Shown: positions 1 through 7,282, counted from the first letter of the stretch. The stretch: 22,073 nucleotides of DNA from UMGS973 sp964507795 (GCA_964507795.1 CAZDQV010000027.1:1-22073), one strand, 5' to 3'. Notes: generated from the sequence alone by a model not told the origin. Made by a program: numbers and translations.

Positions 1-2
1 TT

Positions 3-31
3 AGCTTACCAAACACCCTCCCTTTTGTCAA
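3..31 (-). promoter_or_regulatory. Candidate sigma-A promoter reading off the left edge
   Basis: On the minus strand a perfect -35 box TTGACA (26-31) is followed by a 17-base spacer and a weak -10 box TAAGCT (3-8, three of six consensus bases). It would drive a gene beyond the left end of the window. The -35 and spacing are good; the -10 is poor. Confidence 0.35.
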
Positions 32-104
32 TACCTTTTTTTGATTTTTTTAAAGTTAATTTTTTGTTGCTCCAATCACTATATTCAGGCCCGCAAACAT
101 ACAA

Positions 105-140
105 AAAACCTCCCGTTTAATCATAGTATCGAGAGGTTTT
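105..140 (-). terminator. Candidate intrinsic terminator after rqcP
   Basis: An 8-base inverted repeat (AAAACCTC at 105-112, GAGGTTTT at 133-140) lies just past the stop codon of rqcP on the minus strand and is followed there by a short T-rich run. The loop is long (20 bases) and the stem is A/T-rich at its base, so the hairpin is modest. Its position at the end of a seven-gene run supports the call. Confidence 0.4.
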
Positions 141-145
141 GGTGG

Positions 146-388
146 TTACTGGATTACTTCATACATGTCCGCCGCATCTTCCTTGCGAACGGTTTCAAGT
201 ATTTTGGTTATCCTGACCTTGATTGTGTTGTTTCCAAACCTTATTTCAATCTCATCGCCTTCTTTTACTTCGGTGCCTGGTTTGGCAATTTTGCCATTCA
301 CAGTAATACGTTCCTGCTCACAGGCTTCCTTGGCAACAGTGCGCCTTTTGATAAGTCTGGAATTTTTAAGGTATTTGTCAATTCTCAT
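146..388 (-). CDS. rqcP: RqcP-type S4-domain RNA-binding protein
   Basis: A small stand-alone S4 RNA-binding protein of about 80 residues. It opens with MRIDKYLKNSRLIKRRTVAK, the usual start of the RqcP (YabO) family, and continues with the S4 core segment ITVNGKIAKPGTEVKEGDEI. In this family the protein binds 23S rRNA and tRNA on stalled 50S subunits and helps RqcH add C-terminal alanine tails during ribosome-associated quality control. I chose the ATG at 388 because it begins at the conserved MRIDKY; a TTG 12 bases upstream would only add MERN. It lies 19 bases after the acyl-CoA synthetase and is the last gene of the minus-strand run. The usual neighbours in Bacillus (mazG, divIC) are absent here. 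Family assignment is firm; the role is taken from the family. Confidence 0.88.
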   Translation of the reverse strand: MRIDKYLKNSRLIKRRTVAKEACEQERITVNGKIAKPGTEVKEGDEIEIRFGNNTIKVRITKILETVRKEDAADMYEVIQ

Positions 389-407
389 GTTTCGTTCCAA
401 TCTGTTA

Positions 408-2225
408 TTACAGGGCTTTTTTGTTATCTTCTACAAAACGCCTTATTTTTCTTGAAGTATTCTTCTCAAACTCCTGATGTCTGAGGTTGATTTTTTTAAT
501 CATCTTGTATCCCGGGTTTTCATCATTAACCTTGTCAACAATCGTCCACAGATATTTTTCCACTTCCTTGTCATCATCAGCCTTATCGCCAAGAATTTCT
601 TTAATTGCATTCCAGTCAGGGTATATACCTGCAACTATAAGCGTATCGTCTTTGCCTTCCGCCTCTCCTTCAAACACCATTGACTCTGTGATCTCGTCAA
701 ACAGTGAAAGCTGATATTCTAATTCTTCAGGGAATACATTCTTGCCATTCTTGGTTATAATGACGTTTTTCTTTCTTCCCGTGATTACGATATATCCTTC
801 ATCATCTATATATCCAAGGTCTCCTGTATAGAACCAATCGTCCTTGATTACTTCAGCCGTAGCTTCAGGATTTTTGTAATATCCGAGCATGATGTTGTCT
901 CCCTTGAGGCATATTTCACCTACTCCATCTGTGCCTGGATCTGCAATTTTGGCATCAAATCCCGGAAACGCAATACCGCAAGAGTTGCTCTTCGGCTTGT
1001 TTTCAGGGTTCAGTGCTCCCATAGGTGCAGCTTCTGACAGGCCATATCCCTGTAATGCCATGATTCCGAATGCCTGTAAATCTTCCAGGATTTCAGGATT
1101 GATGGCAGCACCTCCGCAAATCATCATTCTCATTCTGCCGCCCAGTGTCTGTTTGATTTCCTTGAAAAACACATTGGTAAGATCTATGCCGACCTTTTTT
1201 GCCGCGTTGCATATTTTTATTGCTTTTTTTACTGTTTTTTCTTTGCCTTTTGCTCTGATGCCTTTCCAGATTGCTTTGTGCAATGCTTCAAATATGGCGG
1301 GAACCGCCAGAAGGAATGTAGGATGAACCTCCTGTATGTTCTTGACTATGTATTTGAGTCCTTCACAATGCGCAATCGCACCGCCTTTGTAAAGAGGCAT
1401 TATGAAATTACATGTGCATTCAAATGTATGATGTATAGGCAGCACCGAGAAAAAGATATCGCTTGGCAGGAAATCTACAAGTGTAGGCGATACCATCAGG
1501 TCTGCAACTATATTTCTATGAGAGAGCATGATGCCCTTTGCCATGCCTGTTGTTCCTGATGTGAATATTATTATGCTCATCTCCTGGCTGTCTATCTGAG
1601 CGTCAAGGAAGCTTCTGTCTCCTTCTGCCATAAGCTGTTTGCCTTCTGCAATGAGCTCCCATTGTGATGCAATACCTTCTGCAGATTCTCTTCTGTCCTG
1701 AGAAATCAGAAGCTCAAGTCCTGTTTCTCCTTCTTCCATCATCTTGACAAATGTAGCTTCTCTTTTTTTGTCAAATATTATTGCCGAGCACTCTGCCTCG
1801 TTAATCAGGTTTTTGAGCTCATTGTATGAAAGCTCCTTGTCGAGAGGGACAACAATACCTGTACCGCATACTGTTCCCAGATATCCTATACCCCACATAT
1901 ATGTAGTCTCGCCAATCACTGCAATTCTTTTGTCTTTCATGCCATGCGCAATAAGAGCGGTACCCATTCCGTTCACATCATCAAAAACTTCTCTGTGTGT
2001 GATTGTAGTATATGGGCCTTTTTCGAATTTGGTATAAAAAGCAATTCCGTCACCATAAAGCTCAGCGCTTGATTCAAGCATCTGTTTGATATTGATTATA
2101 GGCCTGTTGGTAAGATGCTGAACTCCGGGTCTTTTATCTTCAATCTGGCACTGTATAAGGGCTTTGGCCCATTCCCAGTCTTTTTCCTGCATTAATCTGT
2201 ATTCCTCTTGTGAAACCGGCTTCAT
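408..2225 (-). CDS. AMP-forming long-chain acyl-CoA synthetase
   Basis: A 605-residue member of the adenylate-forming superfamily that should activate a carboxylic acid, most likely a long-chain fatty acid, with ATP and CoA. The phosphate-binding motif FTSGTTGMAKG lies at residues 221-231. Downstream are a GYGLSE segment, the YTGDLGYIDDEG hinge region and a GRKKN...NGKNVFPEE C-terminal motif carrying the expected catalytic lysine. Length and order fit FadD15/LACS-type enzymes rather than acetyl-CoA synthetase. There is no signal peptide, so it is cytoplasmic or membrane-peripheral. A good AAGGAG ribosome site precedes the ATG. It sits 20 bases after a MarR regulator, which is a plausible regulator of it. 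The exact substrate cannot be read from the sequence. Confidence 0.9.
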   Translation of the reverse strand: MKPVSQEEYRLMQEKDWEWAKALIQCQIEDKRPGVQHLTNRPIINIKQMLESSAELYGDGIAFYTKFEKGPYTTITHREVFDDVNGMGTALIAHGMKDKRIAVIGETTYMWGIGYLGTVCGTGIVVPLDKELSYNELKNLINEAECSAIIFDKKREATFVKMMEEGETGLELLISQDRRESAEGIASQWELIAEGKQLMAEGDRSFLDAQIDSQEMSIIIFTSGTTGMAKGIMLSHRNIVADLMVSPTLVDFLPSDIFFSVLPIHHTFECTCNFIMPLYKGGAIAHCEGLKYIVKNIQEVHPTFLLAVPAIFEALHKAIWKGIRAKGKEKTVKKAIKICNAAKKVGIDLTNVFFKEIKQTLGGRMRMMICGGAAINPEILEDLQAFGIMALQGYGLSEAAPMGALNPENKPKSNSCGIAFPGFDAKIADPGTDGVGEICLKGDNIMLGYYKNPEATAEVIKDDWFYTGDLGYIDDEGYIVITGRKKNVIITKNGKNVFPEELEYQLSLFDEITESMVFEGEAEGKDDTLIVAGIYPDWNAIKEILGDKADDDKEVEKYLWTIVDKVNDENPGYKMIKKINLRHQEFEKNTSRKIRRFVEDNKKAL

Positions 2226-2245
2226 ATTTAATTCTCCTTTTCTTG

Positions 2246-2719
2246 CTATTTTTTATGATTGGTATTTTCCATTGTATCTATACATTCTTCAAAGACTTCA
2301 TTAAGTCTGCAAAATCCCTTGTACAGAACCTGTTTCTCTTCGTATGTGAACTCTTCACATATCCTGCTGCTTATGTTGTTCCTGTGAGATACCTGCAGAG
2401 CAGTAACAAGCCTCCCTCTTCTTGTGAGCGAAATGATTGCGCTCCTTTCATCGTCTTTGTCTGTGCTTCGGGTGACGTAATCAAGTGTCTCCAATTTTTT
2501 TATGAGTGCGGTAGCAGACGGCCTCGTTATTTTGAGATATTCTGCTATTTCACTGATTTTTTTTTGTCCATTTTCGCTTTTGTACAAAAACTCCATTGCA
2601 TTTCTGCCACGAAAAGAAGTTGTGGTACGCGTATGCTTTCGTTTGGTTTCTTCCATCAGAAGCACGTTGTGGTATGCCCGAACAAGAATGTTGTTGAATT
2701 GTATTGTAAAATCGTCCAT
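2246..2719 (-). CDS. MarR-family transcriptional regulator
   Basis: A 157-residue winged-helix protein. The central part (roughly residues 45-105) has the MarR DNA-binding layout: a helix ending GQKKISEIAEYLKI, the recognition helix TRPSATALIKKLETLDYV, then a charged wing (TRSTDKDDERSAIISLTRRG). Terminal helices would form the dimer interface. GGAGGAG stands just upstream of the ATG. It follows the nucleosidase by 29 bases and precedes the acyl-CoA synthetase by 20. By analogy with other MarR/FadR-like pairs it may sense a fatty acid or acyl-CoA and control that enzyme, but the ligand is unknown and I found no clear palindromic operator beside it. Confidence 0.88.
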   Translation of the reverse strand: MDDFTIQFNNILVRAYHNVLLMEETKRKHTRTTTSFRGRNAMEFLYKSENGQKKISEIAEYLKITRPSATALIKKLETLDYVTRSTDKDDERSAIISLTRRGRLVTALQVSHRNNISSRICEEFTYEEKQVLYKGFCRLNEVFEECIDTMENTNHKK

Positions 2720-2748
2720 ATGCTCCTCCTTCCGGGCAAATTCACTTA

Positions 2749-3471
2749 CTAAATTTTACCACTCTCTGTGATGTCTGTCAATACACCAACGGGTTTCAAT
2801 TTGGTATATTCTGAAATTTTAATCATTTCAACAACCGCTGCTGCAGACAGCTCTGCCGCCCGGCCAAAGTTTGCAAGACAATTTTGAAGCCCGCCCTGCT
2901 CTGGCGTATCTGTTATTGTTCTGATTGCCGCAAAAGGCATATCGTTCATATAACAGCAGTGAGCTATTGCCGCCGTTTCCATATCTGCACATATGGCACC
3001 TGTCTTCTTTGCAATTCGTGCTCTGCCTTCTTTGTCTGCAAAGCTGTCACCGCTTGCTATGCATCCACGCACATACCTTTTGCCGGTTAATTTCTCTGTA
3101 AGGCCATCCTCTGCTTTGAATATGGCATCCTCCATATGCGGAGTCTCTATTCCGAGGCAGCCCGGCATCAGATCATGGTAGACAGCCTCTTCACATATAA
3201 CAGTATCAAACAACGCCAACTGCCCATCTGTTGCACCTGCTGTACCCGACACAATCACTGCACCGATATCAAAAGAGTCTATCATCATCTGCGTCGCAAC
3301 TGCGCTATTCACTTTGCCTATACCGCAATTGCACAATACAACTTCCCTGCATGCTATATATCCTGTGAAAAATTCAAACCTTTTAACCTGTATTTCTTCT
3401 CTTTTGCTCAGAATTTTGAGAAAAGGCTCAAGTTCTTGTCTGCAGGGACACATTATTCCTGTAGCTTTCAT
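2749..3471 (-). CDS. mtnN: 5'-methylthioadenosine/S-adenosylhomocysteine nucleosidase
   Basis: A 240-residue purine/uridine phosphorylase-fold protein. It should cleave adenine from methylthioadenosine, S-adenosylhomocysteine or 5'-deoxyadenosine, clearing by-products of SAM use. Visible marks are an N-terminal glutamate region (RQELEPF), a nucleoside loop VSGTAGATDG, the SGDSF segment (140-144), the purine/ribose motif CADMETAAIAH with Glu165, and the general-acid aspartate in RTITD (Asp188). I chose ATG 3471 because GGAG lies seven bases upstream; a longer reading from TTG 3495 would overlap the preceding small gene and lacks a good ribosome site. Divergence from the E. coli N-terminus (CPCRQELEP in place of AMEEE) leaves substrate preference open. 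Confidence 0.83.
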   Translation of the reverse strand: MKATGIMCPCRQELEPFLKILSKREEIQVKRFEFFTGYIACREVVLCNCGIGKVNSAVATQMMIDSFDIGAVIVSGTAGATDGQLALFDTVICEEAVYHDLMPGCLGIETPHMEDAIFKAEDGLTEKLTGKRYVRGCIASGDSFADKEGRARIAKKTGAICADMETAAIAHCCYMNDMPFAAIRTITDTPEQGGLQNCLANFGRAAELSAAAVVEMIKISEYTKLKPVGVLTDITESGKI

Positions 3472-3488
3472 CTCCTCACTCCGGTTTT

Positions 3489-3569
3489 TTAACAATTCTG
3501 CCTACCAAAAATAGCAACAACCACTCCCATCACTACCCATGGCAGTGCCGCTTTTATGAAGTCAAGCAT
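3489..3569 (-). CDS. 26-residue predicted membrane peptide
   Basis: A very short open reading frame with a textbook start: AGGAGG, five bases, then ATG. The AGGAGG overlaps the TAG stop codon of the PrsW gene, so translation is probably coupled. The peptide begins MLDFIKAALPW, then has a run of about 13 hydrophobic residues (VVMGVVVAIFG) and ends RQNC before a TAA stop. One membrane helix fits, with a lysine near the start and a polar tail ending in cysteine. The next gene starts 17 bases beyond its stop. From memory, short peptides with an FIKAALPW-like start recur in clostridial genomes, but I cannot name a family or a function. The ribosome site and exact fit between two genes are the main evidence that it is real. 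Confidence 0.68.
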   Translation of the reverse strand: MLDFIKAALPWVVMGVVVAIFGRQNC

Positions 3570-3578
3570 AAATTCCTC

Positions 3579-4571
3579 CTAAAACATCATAGAGTATATC
3601 AATACGTTGAGAATAAGGGATGTCACTCCCATAACCATACCTGCTTTTGCCGCTGTGTTTTTTAGGCCTTCTGCAGTATTTCTTTTACCTATGGCGCTGA
3701 ATATGATTGCCAATATTGATGGCAATACGAATGCTGCCATTGTCAGATATGCAATTATTCCGCATATCAGCCCTGCAATGCTGTATCCGTTGGTTGCTTT
3801 GACTGTATTATGGCTATATGTCATCTCCGGCTCCTCATATGCTCTTACAAATTCGAGGCTTTCAGTATATTCGTGCGCATATATGGACATTTTCCAGTCA
3901 TCTTTTGCAAGTCTGTTTATAACATTTATGCCGATAATGTAAAGCAATACAACAAATGCAAGCAGGCACAGGGAAGCATAATTCCAGTCCAGAAATGCAA
4001 AAGTATCGTAAATGCCATGAATCACAACAGGAATTATAACGGCGCAAAGTTGACAGCCAAAAGCTCTGCCACTGTTTCCAGAGACATGATGTTTTTTGGC
4101 CATTCCAAGGAATGCTCCCATAAATGCTCCGCAAAACGCATGAAGGGGTACAGAAAGGAAAGCTCTTGTGATTGCAACCGATATGCCGCCGTCAAGCACA
4201 TACAGAATGTTTTCGAGCATTGCAAATCCTGCAGCTACAGAAACGCCATATACAACACCGTCAAATCTGTAATCGAACTCTTTGTTTTTCCATATTCCTA
4301 TTCGGAGAAATGCAAACTTGCAAAATTCCTCTATAAGGCCTGCTGAGAGAAAAGATATGCTCATCGCATATCCCAGGCTGCCTTCCGGATACTCCGGCAG
4401 CATAGGGTCAATCCAGTTTTCAAGCATAGCCGCCGGAACACACGAAAGTGCACCGAAAACAACCATCCTGACTATGAGATTCACCGGCTCTTTTTCGACT
4501 TTATCTTTTTTGAATATGTATACTATTATCAGTATGCCCGGCAGTATTGCCAGCGAAACCAAACTGAACAT
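3579..4571 (-). CDS. PrsW-family intramembrane protease with an extra C-terminal membrane domain
   Basis: A 330-residue polytopic membrane protein. The PrsW core occupies about residues 1-220 and shows the expected motifs: EEFCKF with paired glutamates 81-82, FDGVVYG (103-109), a glutamate in AMLEN (120), a histidine in SVPLHAFCGA (144) and a histidine in VIHGIYD (185). Bacillus PrsW cleaves the anti-sigma factor RsiW; no anti-sigma gene is visible here, so the substrate is unknown. After a soluble linker (about 225-260) comes a second two-helix module starting NGYSIAGLICGIIAYL, resembling DUF4190, which is not part of ordinary PrsW. The start lies one base after the YgjP stop, with GGGAGG inside the end of that gene. 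Confidence 0.85.
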   Translation of the reverse strand: MFSLVSLAILPGILIIVYIFKKDKVEKEPVNLIVRMVVFGALSCVPAAMLENWIDPMLPEYPEGSLGYAMSISFLSAGLIEEFCKFAFLRIGIWKNKEFDYRFDGVVYGVSVAAGFAMLENILYVLDGGISVAITRAFLSVPLHAFCGAFMGAFLGMAKKHHVSGNSGRAFGCQLCAVIIPVVIHGIYDTFAFLDWNYASLCLLAFVVLLYIIGINVINRLAKDDWKMSIYAHEYTESLEFVRAYEEPEMTYSHNTVKATNGYSIAGLICGIIAYLTMAAFVLPSILAIIFSAIGKRNTAEGLKNTAAKAGMVMGVTSLILNVLIYSMMF

Positions 4572-4572
4572 T

Positions 4573-5238
4573 TCAACCTCCCTTAAGCAGTTTTTCGATC
4601 TGTTTCCATTCAGGATAAATTTCGTTCATGAGCATTTTGAACACTGGCCCGTGATTTGGTACCAGCATATGACACAATTCGTGAACAATGATATATTCAA
4701 GGCAACACTCTGGTTTTTGAGCCAGTTCCAATGCCAAAGAAATATGCCCCTTCCCCGGGATACAACTGCCCCAACGGCTTTTCATGCTGCGGAAATTCCA
4801 TTTGTTCACATGAACATCAAGGCGCTGTTCCCACAGCGGCGCAATCTCTGCTGTTTTGATTATCATCTCTGCGTGATAAAAGCCTTCCATGAGGAACTGT
4901 CGTTCTTCAAGTGTCGTTTCACGCGGCGGAGTGTATAAAATTATATTTTCACCTGAAACTCTATTAAAATCCATGCCCGTTTTCAAGAGAAGGATGTATG
5001 GCTTGCCCCAGAGATAAACTGTTTCTCCTGTCAGCAGCTTTGGCTCTACATATCCTTCGTATTTCTTTCTGTTTTTTTTGATCCACTCAATCCTTGATGA
5101 AGCAAATTTGTAGATTTTCTCCTCGCTTGCATGTAAAGGAGCTGATAAAACCACATCTCCTGCAGGCGGATTTATGCGCAAATTCAGGTTTTTTATGTTT
5201 TTTCTCTTAACCTCTATTTCTATTCCATCTATAACCAT
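4573..5238 (-). CDS. YgjP-like (M48/DUF45) zinc metallopeptidase
   Basis: A 221-residue protein of the YgjP/DUF45 family. The zinc-binding HELCH motif is at residues 186-190, followed by NHGPVF with a further histidine at 196. The family-typical segment KSRWGSC (about 153-159) and the N-terminal LRINPPAGDVVLSAP also fit. Related proteins (SprT, YgjP) are small, probably cytosolic gluzincin-like hydrolases whose targets are mostly unknown. There is no signal peptide. No Shine-Dalgarno sequence is visible before ATG 5238, which is unusual in this window; an extended -10 element just upstream suggests a leaderless transcript. It is the first gene of the seven-gene run and nearly touches the PrsW gene. 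Confidence 0.82.
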   Translation of the reverse strand: MVIDGIEIEVKRKNIKNLNLRINPPAGDVVLSAPLHASEEKIYKFASSRIEWIKKNRKKYEGYVEPKLLTGETVYLWGKPYILLLKTGMDFNRVSGENIILYTPPRETTLEERQFLMEGFYHAEMIIKTAEIAPLWEQRLDVHVNKWNFRSMKSRWGSCIPGKGHISLALELAQKPECCLEYIIVHELCHMLVPNHGPVFKMLMNEIYPEWKQIEKLLKGG

Positions 5239-5244
5239 AACAAT

Positions 5245-5253
5245 ATATTAACA
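5245..5253 (-). promoter_or_regulatory. Extended -10 element directly before the YgjP gene
   Basis: Read on the minus strand, TGT followed by TAATAT (an extended -10 pattern, four of six in the hexamer) ends six bases before the ATG at 5238. No convincing -35 is present at 16-18 bases. If used, transcription would begin at or next to the start codon. Confidence 0.28.
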
Positions 5254-5309
5254 CAAAAAACAGACAATCACACAATATATATTTGCAATCATCTGTTATT
5301 TTGAAATTT

Positions 5310-5717
5310 TTATTCTTTTTTCATCAGATCGGCAATAGTAATACTGTCTAAAAAGCCTGTAATCCTGCTGTCTAATTCTTTCCACAAGGGAAGAGTCCTG
5401 CATTCATTCGCTTTGCTGCAAGGTGCGGCCCCACATTCAAGACATGCCACCGGAGCAAGTGAACCTTCTGTAAGTCTCAATATGTCTCCGACAATATATC
5501 CTTCCGGGCTGCGGTTCAGCCTATAGCCTCCACCTTTGCCATGCACGGCCTCCACAAAGCCGGCTTTGGAAAGCATTGTCATAATGCGTTCCATATACTT
5601 TTGCGAGACCTGCTGTCTGCTGACCATATCTTTCATCGGAATGTACTCTCCAGTGCAATGCTCTGCAAGATCTATCATAACTCTAAGGGCATATCTCCCC
5701 TTTGTTGAAATCATCAT
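5310..5717 (-). CDS. Rrf2-family regulator (CymR/IscR-like)
   Basis: A 135-residue Rrf2 winged-helix regulator beginning MMISTKGRYALRVMIDLAEH, the family signature. The DNA-binding helices cover about residues 26-60 (VSRQQVSQKYMERIMTMLSK), followed by the HGKGGGYRLNR wing. Between 92 and 106 are four cysteines (C92, C95, C100, C106), close to the Fe-S ligand region of IscR though with different spacing. I chose ATG 5717, with GAGGTG six bases upstream, over a GTG at 5726 that lies within that ribosome site. It is 36 bases downstream of cysK on the same strand. In Bacillus and Staphylococcus the Rrf2 protein CymR represses sulfur genes in complex with CysK, so control of cysteine supply is the likely role; Fe-S sensing is an alternative. 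Confidence 0.86.
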   Translation of the reverse strand: MMISTKGRYALRVMIDLAEHCTGEYIPMKDMVSRQQVSQKYMERIMTMLSKAGFVEAVHGKGGGYRLNRSPEGYIVGDILRLTEGSLAPVACLECGAAPCSKANECRTLPLWKELDSRITGFLDSITIADLMKKE

Positions 5718-5753
5718 TTGTATCACCTCTCTGCAAACTGCACCTTTATTTTA

Positions 5754-6695
5754 TCACAGGTTTTGCTGCCGGAAAAGAGGGGTTGACAAATATCTGTCGC
5801 CTGTATCAGGCATCAGAACCACAATATTTTTGCCTTTGTTTTCAGGCCTTCTGGCAAGCTGCATCGCCGCAAAAAGTGATGCTCCCGAAGATATGCCAAC
5901 AAGAATACCTTCTTTGCTTCCTATAAGTCTGCCTGTTTCAAAAGCATCGCTGTCAGCTACCGGCACGATTTCATCATAAACGGATGTATTAAGCACATCC
6001 GGCACAAAACCTGCGCCTATTCCCTGTATTTTATGGCTTCCTGCTTTACCTTTTGACAATACAGGCGAGGTTTCAGGTTCTACGGCCACAACCTTTACTT
6101 CCGGCTTCCTGGATTTGAGGTACTCTCCCACTCCCGTTATCGTACCGCCTGTCCCAACGCCTGCAACGAATATATCTACTTCACCATCTGTATCCTCAAA
6201 GATTTCAGGGCCTGTGGTTTCAAAATGAGCCTTCGGGTTCGCCTCATTTACAAACTGCCCGGGAATGAAGCTGTTTTCAATTTCATCTGCAAGCGCCTTA
6301 GCCCTGGCAATTGCGCCCTTCATACCCCTGGCGCCTTCGGTAAGAACCAGCTTTGCTCCGTATGCGGCCATAAGCTGCCTTCTCTCAACTGACATTGTCT
6401 CAGGCATTACAATTATGATGCTGTATCCCCTCGATGCCGCAACCGATGCAAGGCCTATCCCTGTATTGCCACTGGTAGGCTCAATTATAACTGAGCCCGG
6501 TTTAAGTAATCCCGCGGCCTCAGCCTCATCCATCATAGCTTTGGCAATGCGATCCTTTACTGAACCCGCCGGATTGAAATATTCAAGCTTTGCAAGTATT
6601 TTAGCCTCCAATCCCAATGCCTCTTCTATTCTTGCAAGCTCAACAAGCGGTGTATTACCTATAAGCTGCTCTGCTGATTTATATATCTTTGACAT
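5754..6695 (-). CDS. cysK: Cysteine synthase A (O-acetylserine sulfhydrylase)
   Basis: A 313-residue PLP-dependent fold-type II enzyme that makes cysteine from O-acetylserine and sulfide in the cytoplasm. The PLP lysine is in GSVKDR (Lys47). The substrate loop EPTSGNTGIG (about 72-81) and the phosphate-binding GVGTGGTITGVG are intact, and the C-terminal GDRYLST segment is typical of CysK. GGAGGAG precedes the ATG. It is the first gene of a two-gene unit with the Rrf2 regulator. No serine acetyltransferase (cysE) gene is present in the window. Confidence 0.95.
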   Translation of the reverse strand: MSKIYKSAEQLIGNTPLVELARIEEALGLEAKILAKLEYFNPAGSVKDRIAKAMMDEAEAAGLLKPGSVIIEPTSGNTGIGLASVAASRGYSIIIVMPETMSVERRQLMAAYGAKLVLTEGARGMKGAIARAKALADEIENSFIPGQFVNEANPKAHFETTGPEIFEDTDGEVDIFVAGVGTGGTITGVGEYLKSRKPEVKVVAVEPETSPVLSKGKAGSHKIQGIGAGFVPDVLNTSVYDEIVPVADSDAFETGRLIGSKEGILVGISSGASLFAAMQLARRPENKGKNIVVLMPDTGDRYLSTPLFRQQNL

Positions 6696-6763
6696 AATCT
6701 CCTCCTAACTGTCAAACCACATGACTGCACAATTCAATTTACCTACTTCTTTGGTATGTATAT

Positions 6764-6792
6764 ACGTTACACCTATTTGCCCACCTTGTCAA
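6764..6792 (-). promoter_or_regulatory. Candidate cysK promoter with nearby short inverted repeat
   Basis: On the minus strand a perfect TTGACA (6787-6792), a 17-base spacer and TAACGT (6764-6769, weak -10) lie about 70 bases before the cysK start. Just downstream, TACC (6740-6743) and GGTA (6753-6756) form a small inverted repeat with nine bases between, at the place where a repressor would block initiation. The repeat is too short to assign to CymR/Rrf2 by sight. Confidence 0.42.
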
Positions 6793-6855
6793 TAGGCAAA
6801 CAAAAATATTTTTCCATAATTAAAAACCCCGGAAATCGTATTCAAAGGCTCTTAG

Positions 6856-7212
6856 CTATAAGTCAGCTTCACTTTGCGCTTTGTTATTCATATATTCAAT
6901 ATATTCGTTTCCCCATATCTCAAGTTCCGCCAGCACAGCGCTGAATTTGCTGCCGATCTCACTCAGGCTGTATTCAACCTTCGGCGGCACCTGGCTGTAC
7001 TCCTTTCGTACAATCAGACCCTCGCTCTCCAAAGTCTTGAGCTGCCTTGAAAGTGTAGTATGAGTCATCTCCTCGGGCATACGCCGCTGAAGTTCATTGA
7101 ACCTGACAGGTCCATCCTCCAGCAGATGCATGATATACATCGACCATTTGCCCGTAAGCACCTTCTGTGCTGTCACATAGGGACATTTCCCAAACAGATT
7201 TATTCTATCCAT
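6856..7212 (-). CDS. HxlR-family transcriptional regulator
   Basis: A 118-residue winged-helix protein of the HxlR (DUF24) family. It shows the N-terminal CPYVTAQKVLTGKWS segment, the recognition helix region THTTLSRQLKTLESEGLI and the wing VRKEYSQVPPKVEYSLSEIG. A cysteine at residue 10 sits where thiol-sensing members such as YodB and HypR carry their redox cysteine; it is the only cysteine in the protein. I chose ATG 7212 (MDRINLFGKC), with AAAGGAG seven bases upstream, over an in-frame start ten codons earlier. It is divergent from the macrodomain/sirtuin genes, and the intergenic region holds a 14-base palindrome, so it probably regulates itself and that pair. The redox role is inferred. 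Confidence 0.9.
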   Translation of the reverse strand: MDRINLFGKCPYVTAQKVLTGKWSMYIMHLLEDGPVRFNELQRRMPEEMTHTTLSRQLKTLESEGLIVRKEYSQVPPKVEYSLSEIGSKFSAVLAELEIWGNEYIEYMNNKAQSEADL

Positions 7213-7227
7213 AGGTACGCTCCTTTC

Positions 7228-7241
7228 TGATACCGGTATCA
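7228..7241. promoter_or_regulatory. 14-base perfect palindrome, candidate HxlR operator
   Basis: TGATACCGGTATCA is a perfect dyad 15 bases upstream of the HxlR start codon. It lies between the HxlR promoter and gene and about 14 bases beyond the -35 box of the divergent macrodomain promoter. A dimeric winged-helix regulator encoded next to it is the obvious candidate ligand. Confidence 0.55.
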
Positions 7242-7254
7242 TTAAATATCGTAC

Positions 7255-7282
7255 TTGCGCTTTATCTCCTAATATATATAAT
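7255..7282 (+). promoter_or_regulatory. Promoter of the macrodomain-sirtuin pair
   Basis: TTGCGC (7255-7260), a 16-base spacer and a perfect TATAAT (7277-7282) stand about 45 bases before the macrodomain start. The -10 overlaps by two bases the -10 of the oppositely directed HxlR promoter. Confidence 0.55.

Noticed and set aside
889..2037. Several plus-strand open frames of 90-145 codons opposite the acyl-CoA synthetase
   Set aside because: They lack ribosome sites and family resemblance and lie antisense to a gene with complete motifs.
2210..2752. 180-codon plus-strand frame opposite the MarR gene
   Set aside because: It exactly shadows the regulator, is cysteine- and phenylalanine-rich in a way typical of antisense frames, and has no family match.
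3810..4346. 178-codon plus-strand frame opposite the PrsW gene
   Set aside because: It is antisense to a well-supported membrane protease, with no recognisable motif or ribosome site.
6740..6756. CymR box in front of cysK
   Set aside because: Only a four-base inverted repeat (TACC/GGTA) is visible; too little to name a specific operator, so it is mentioned only with the promoter.
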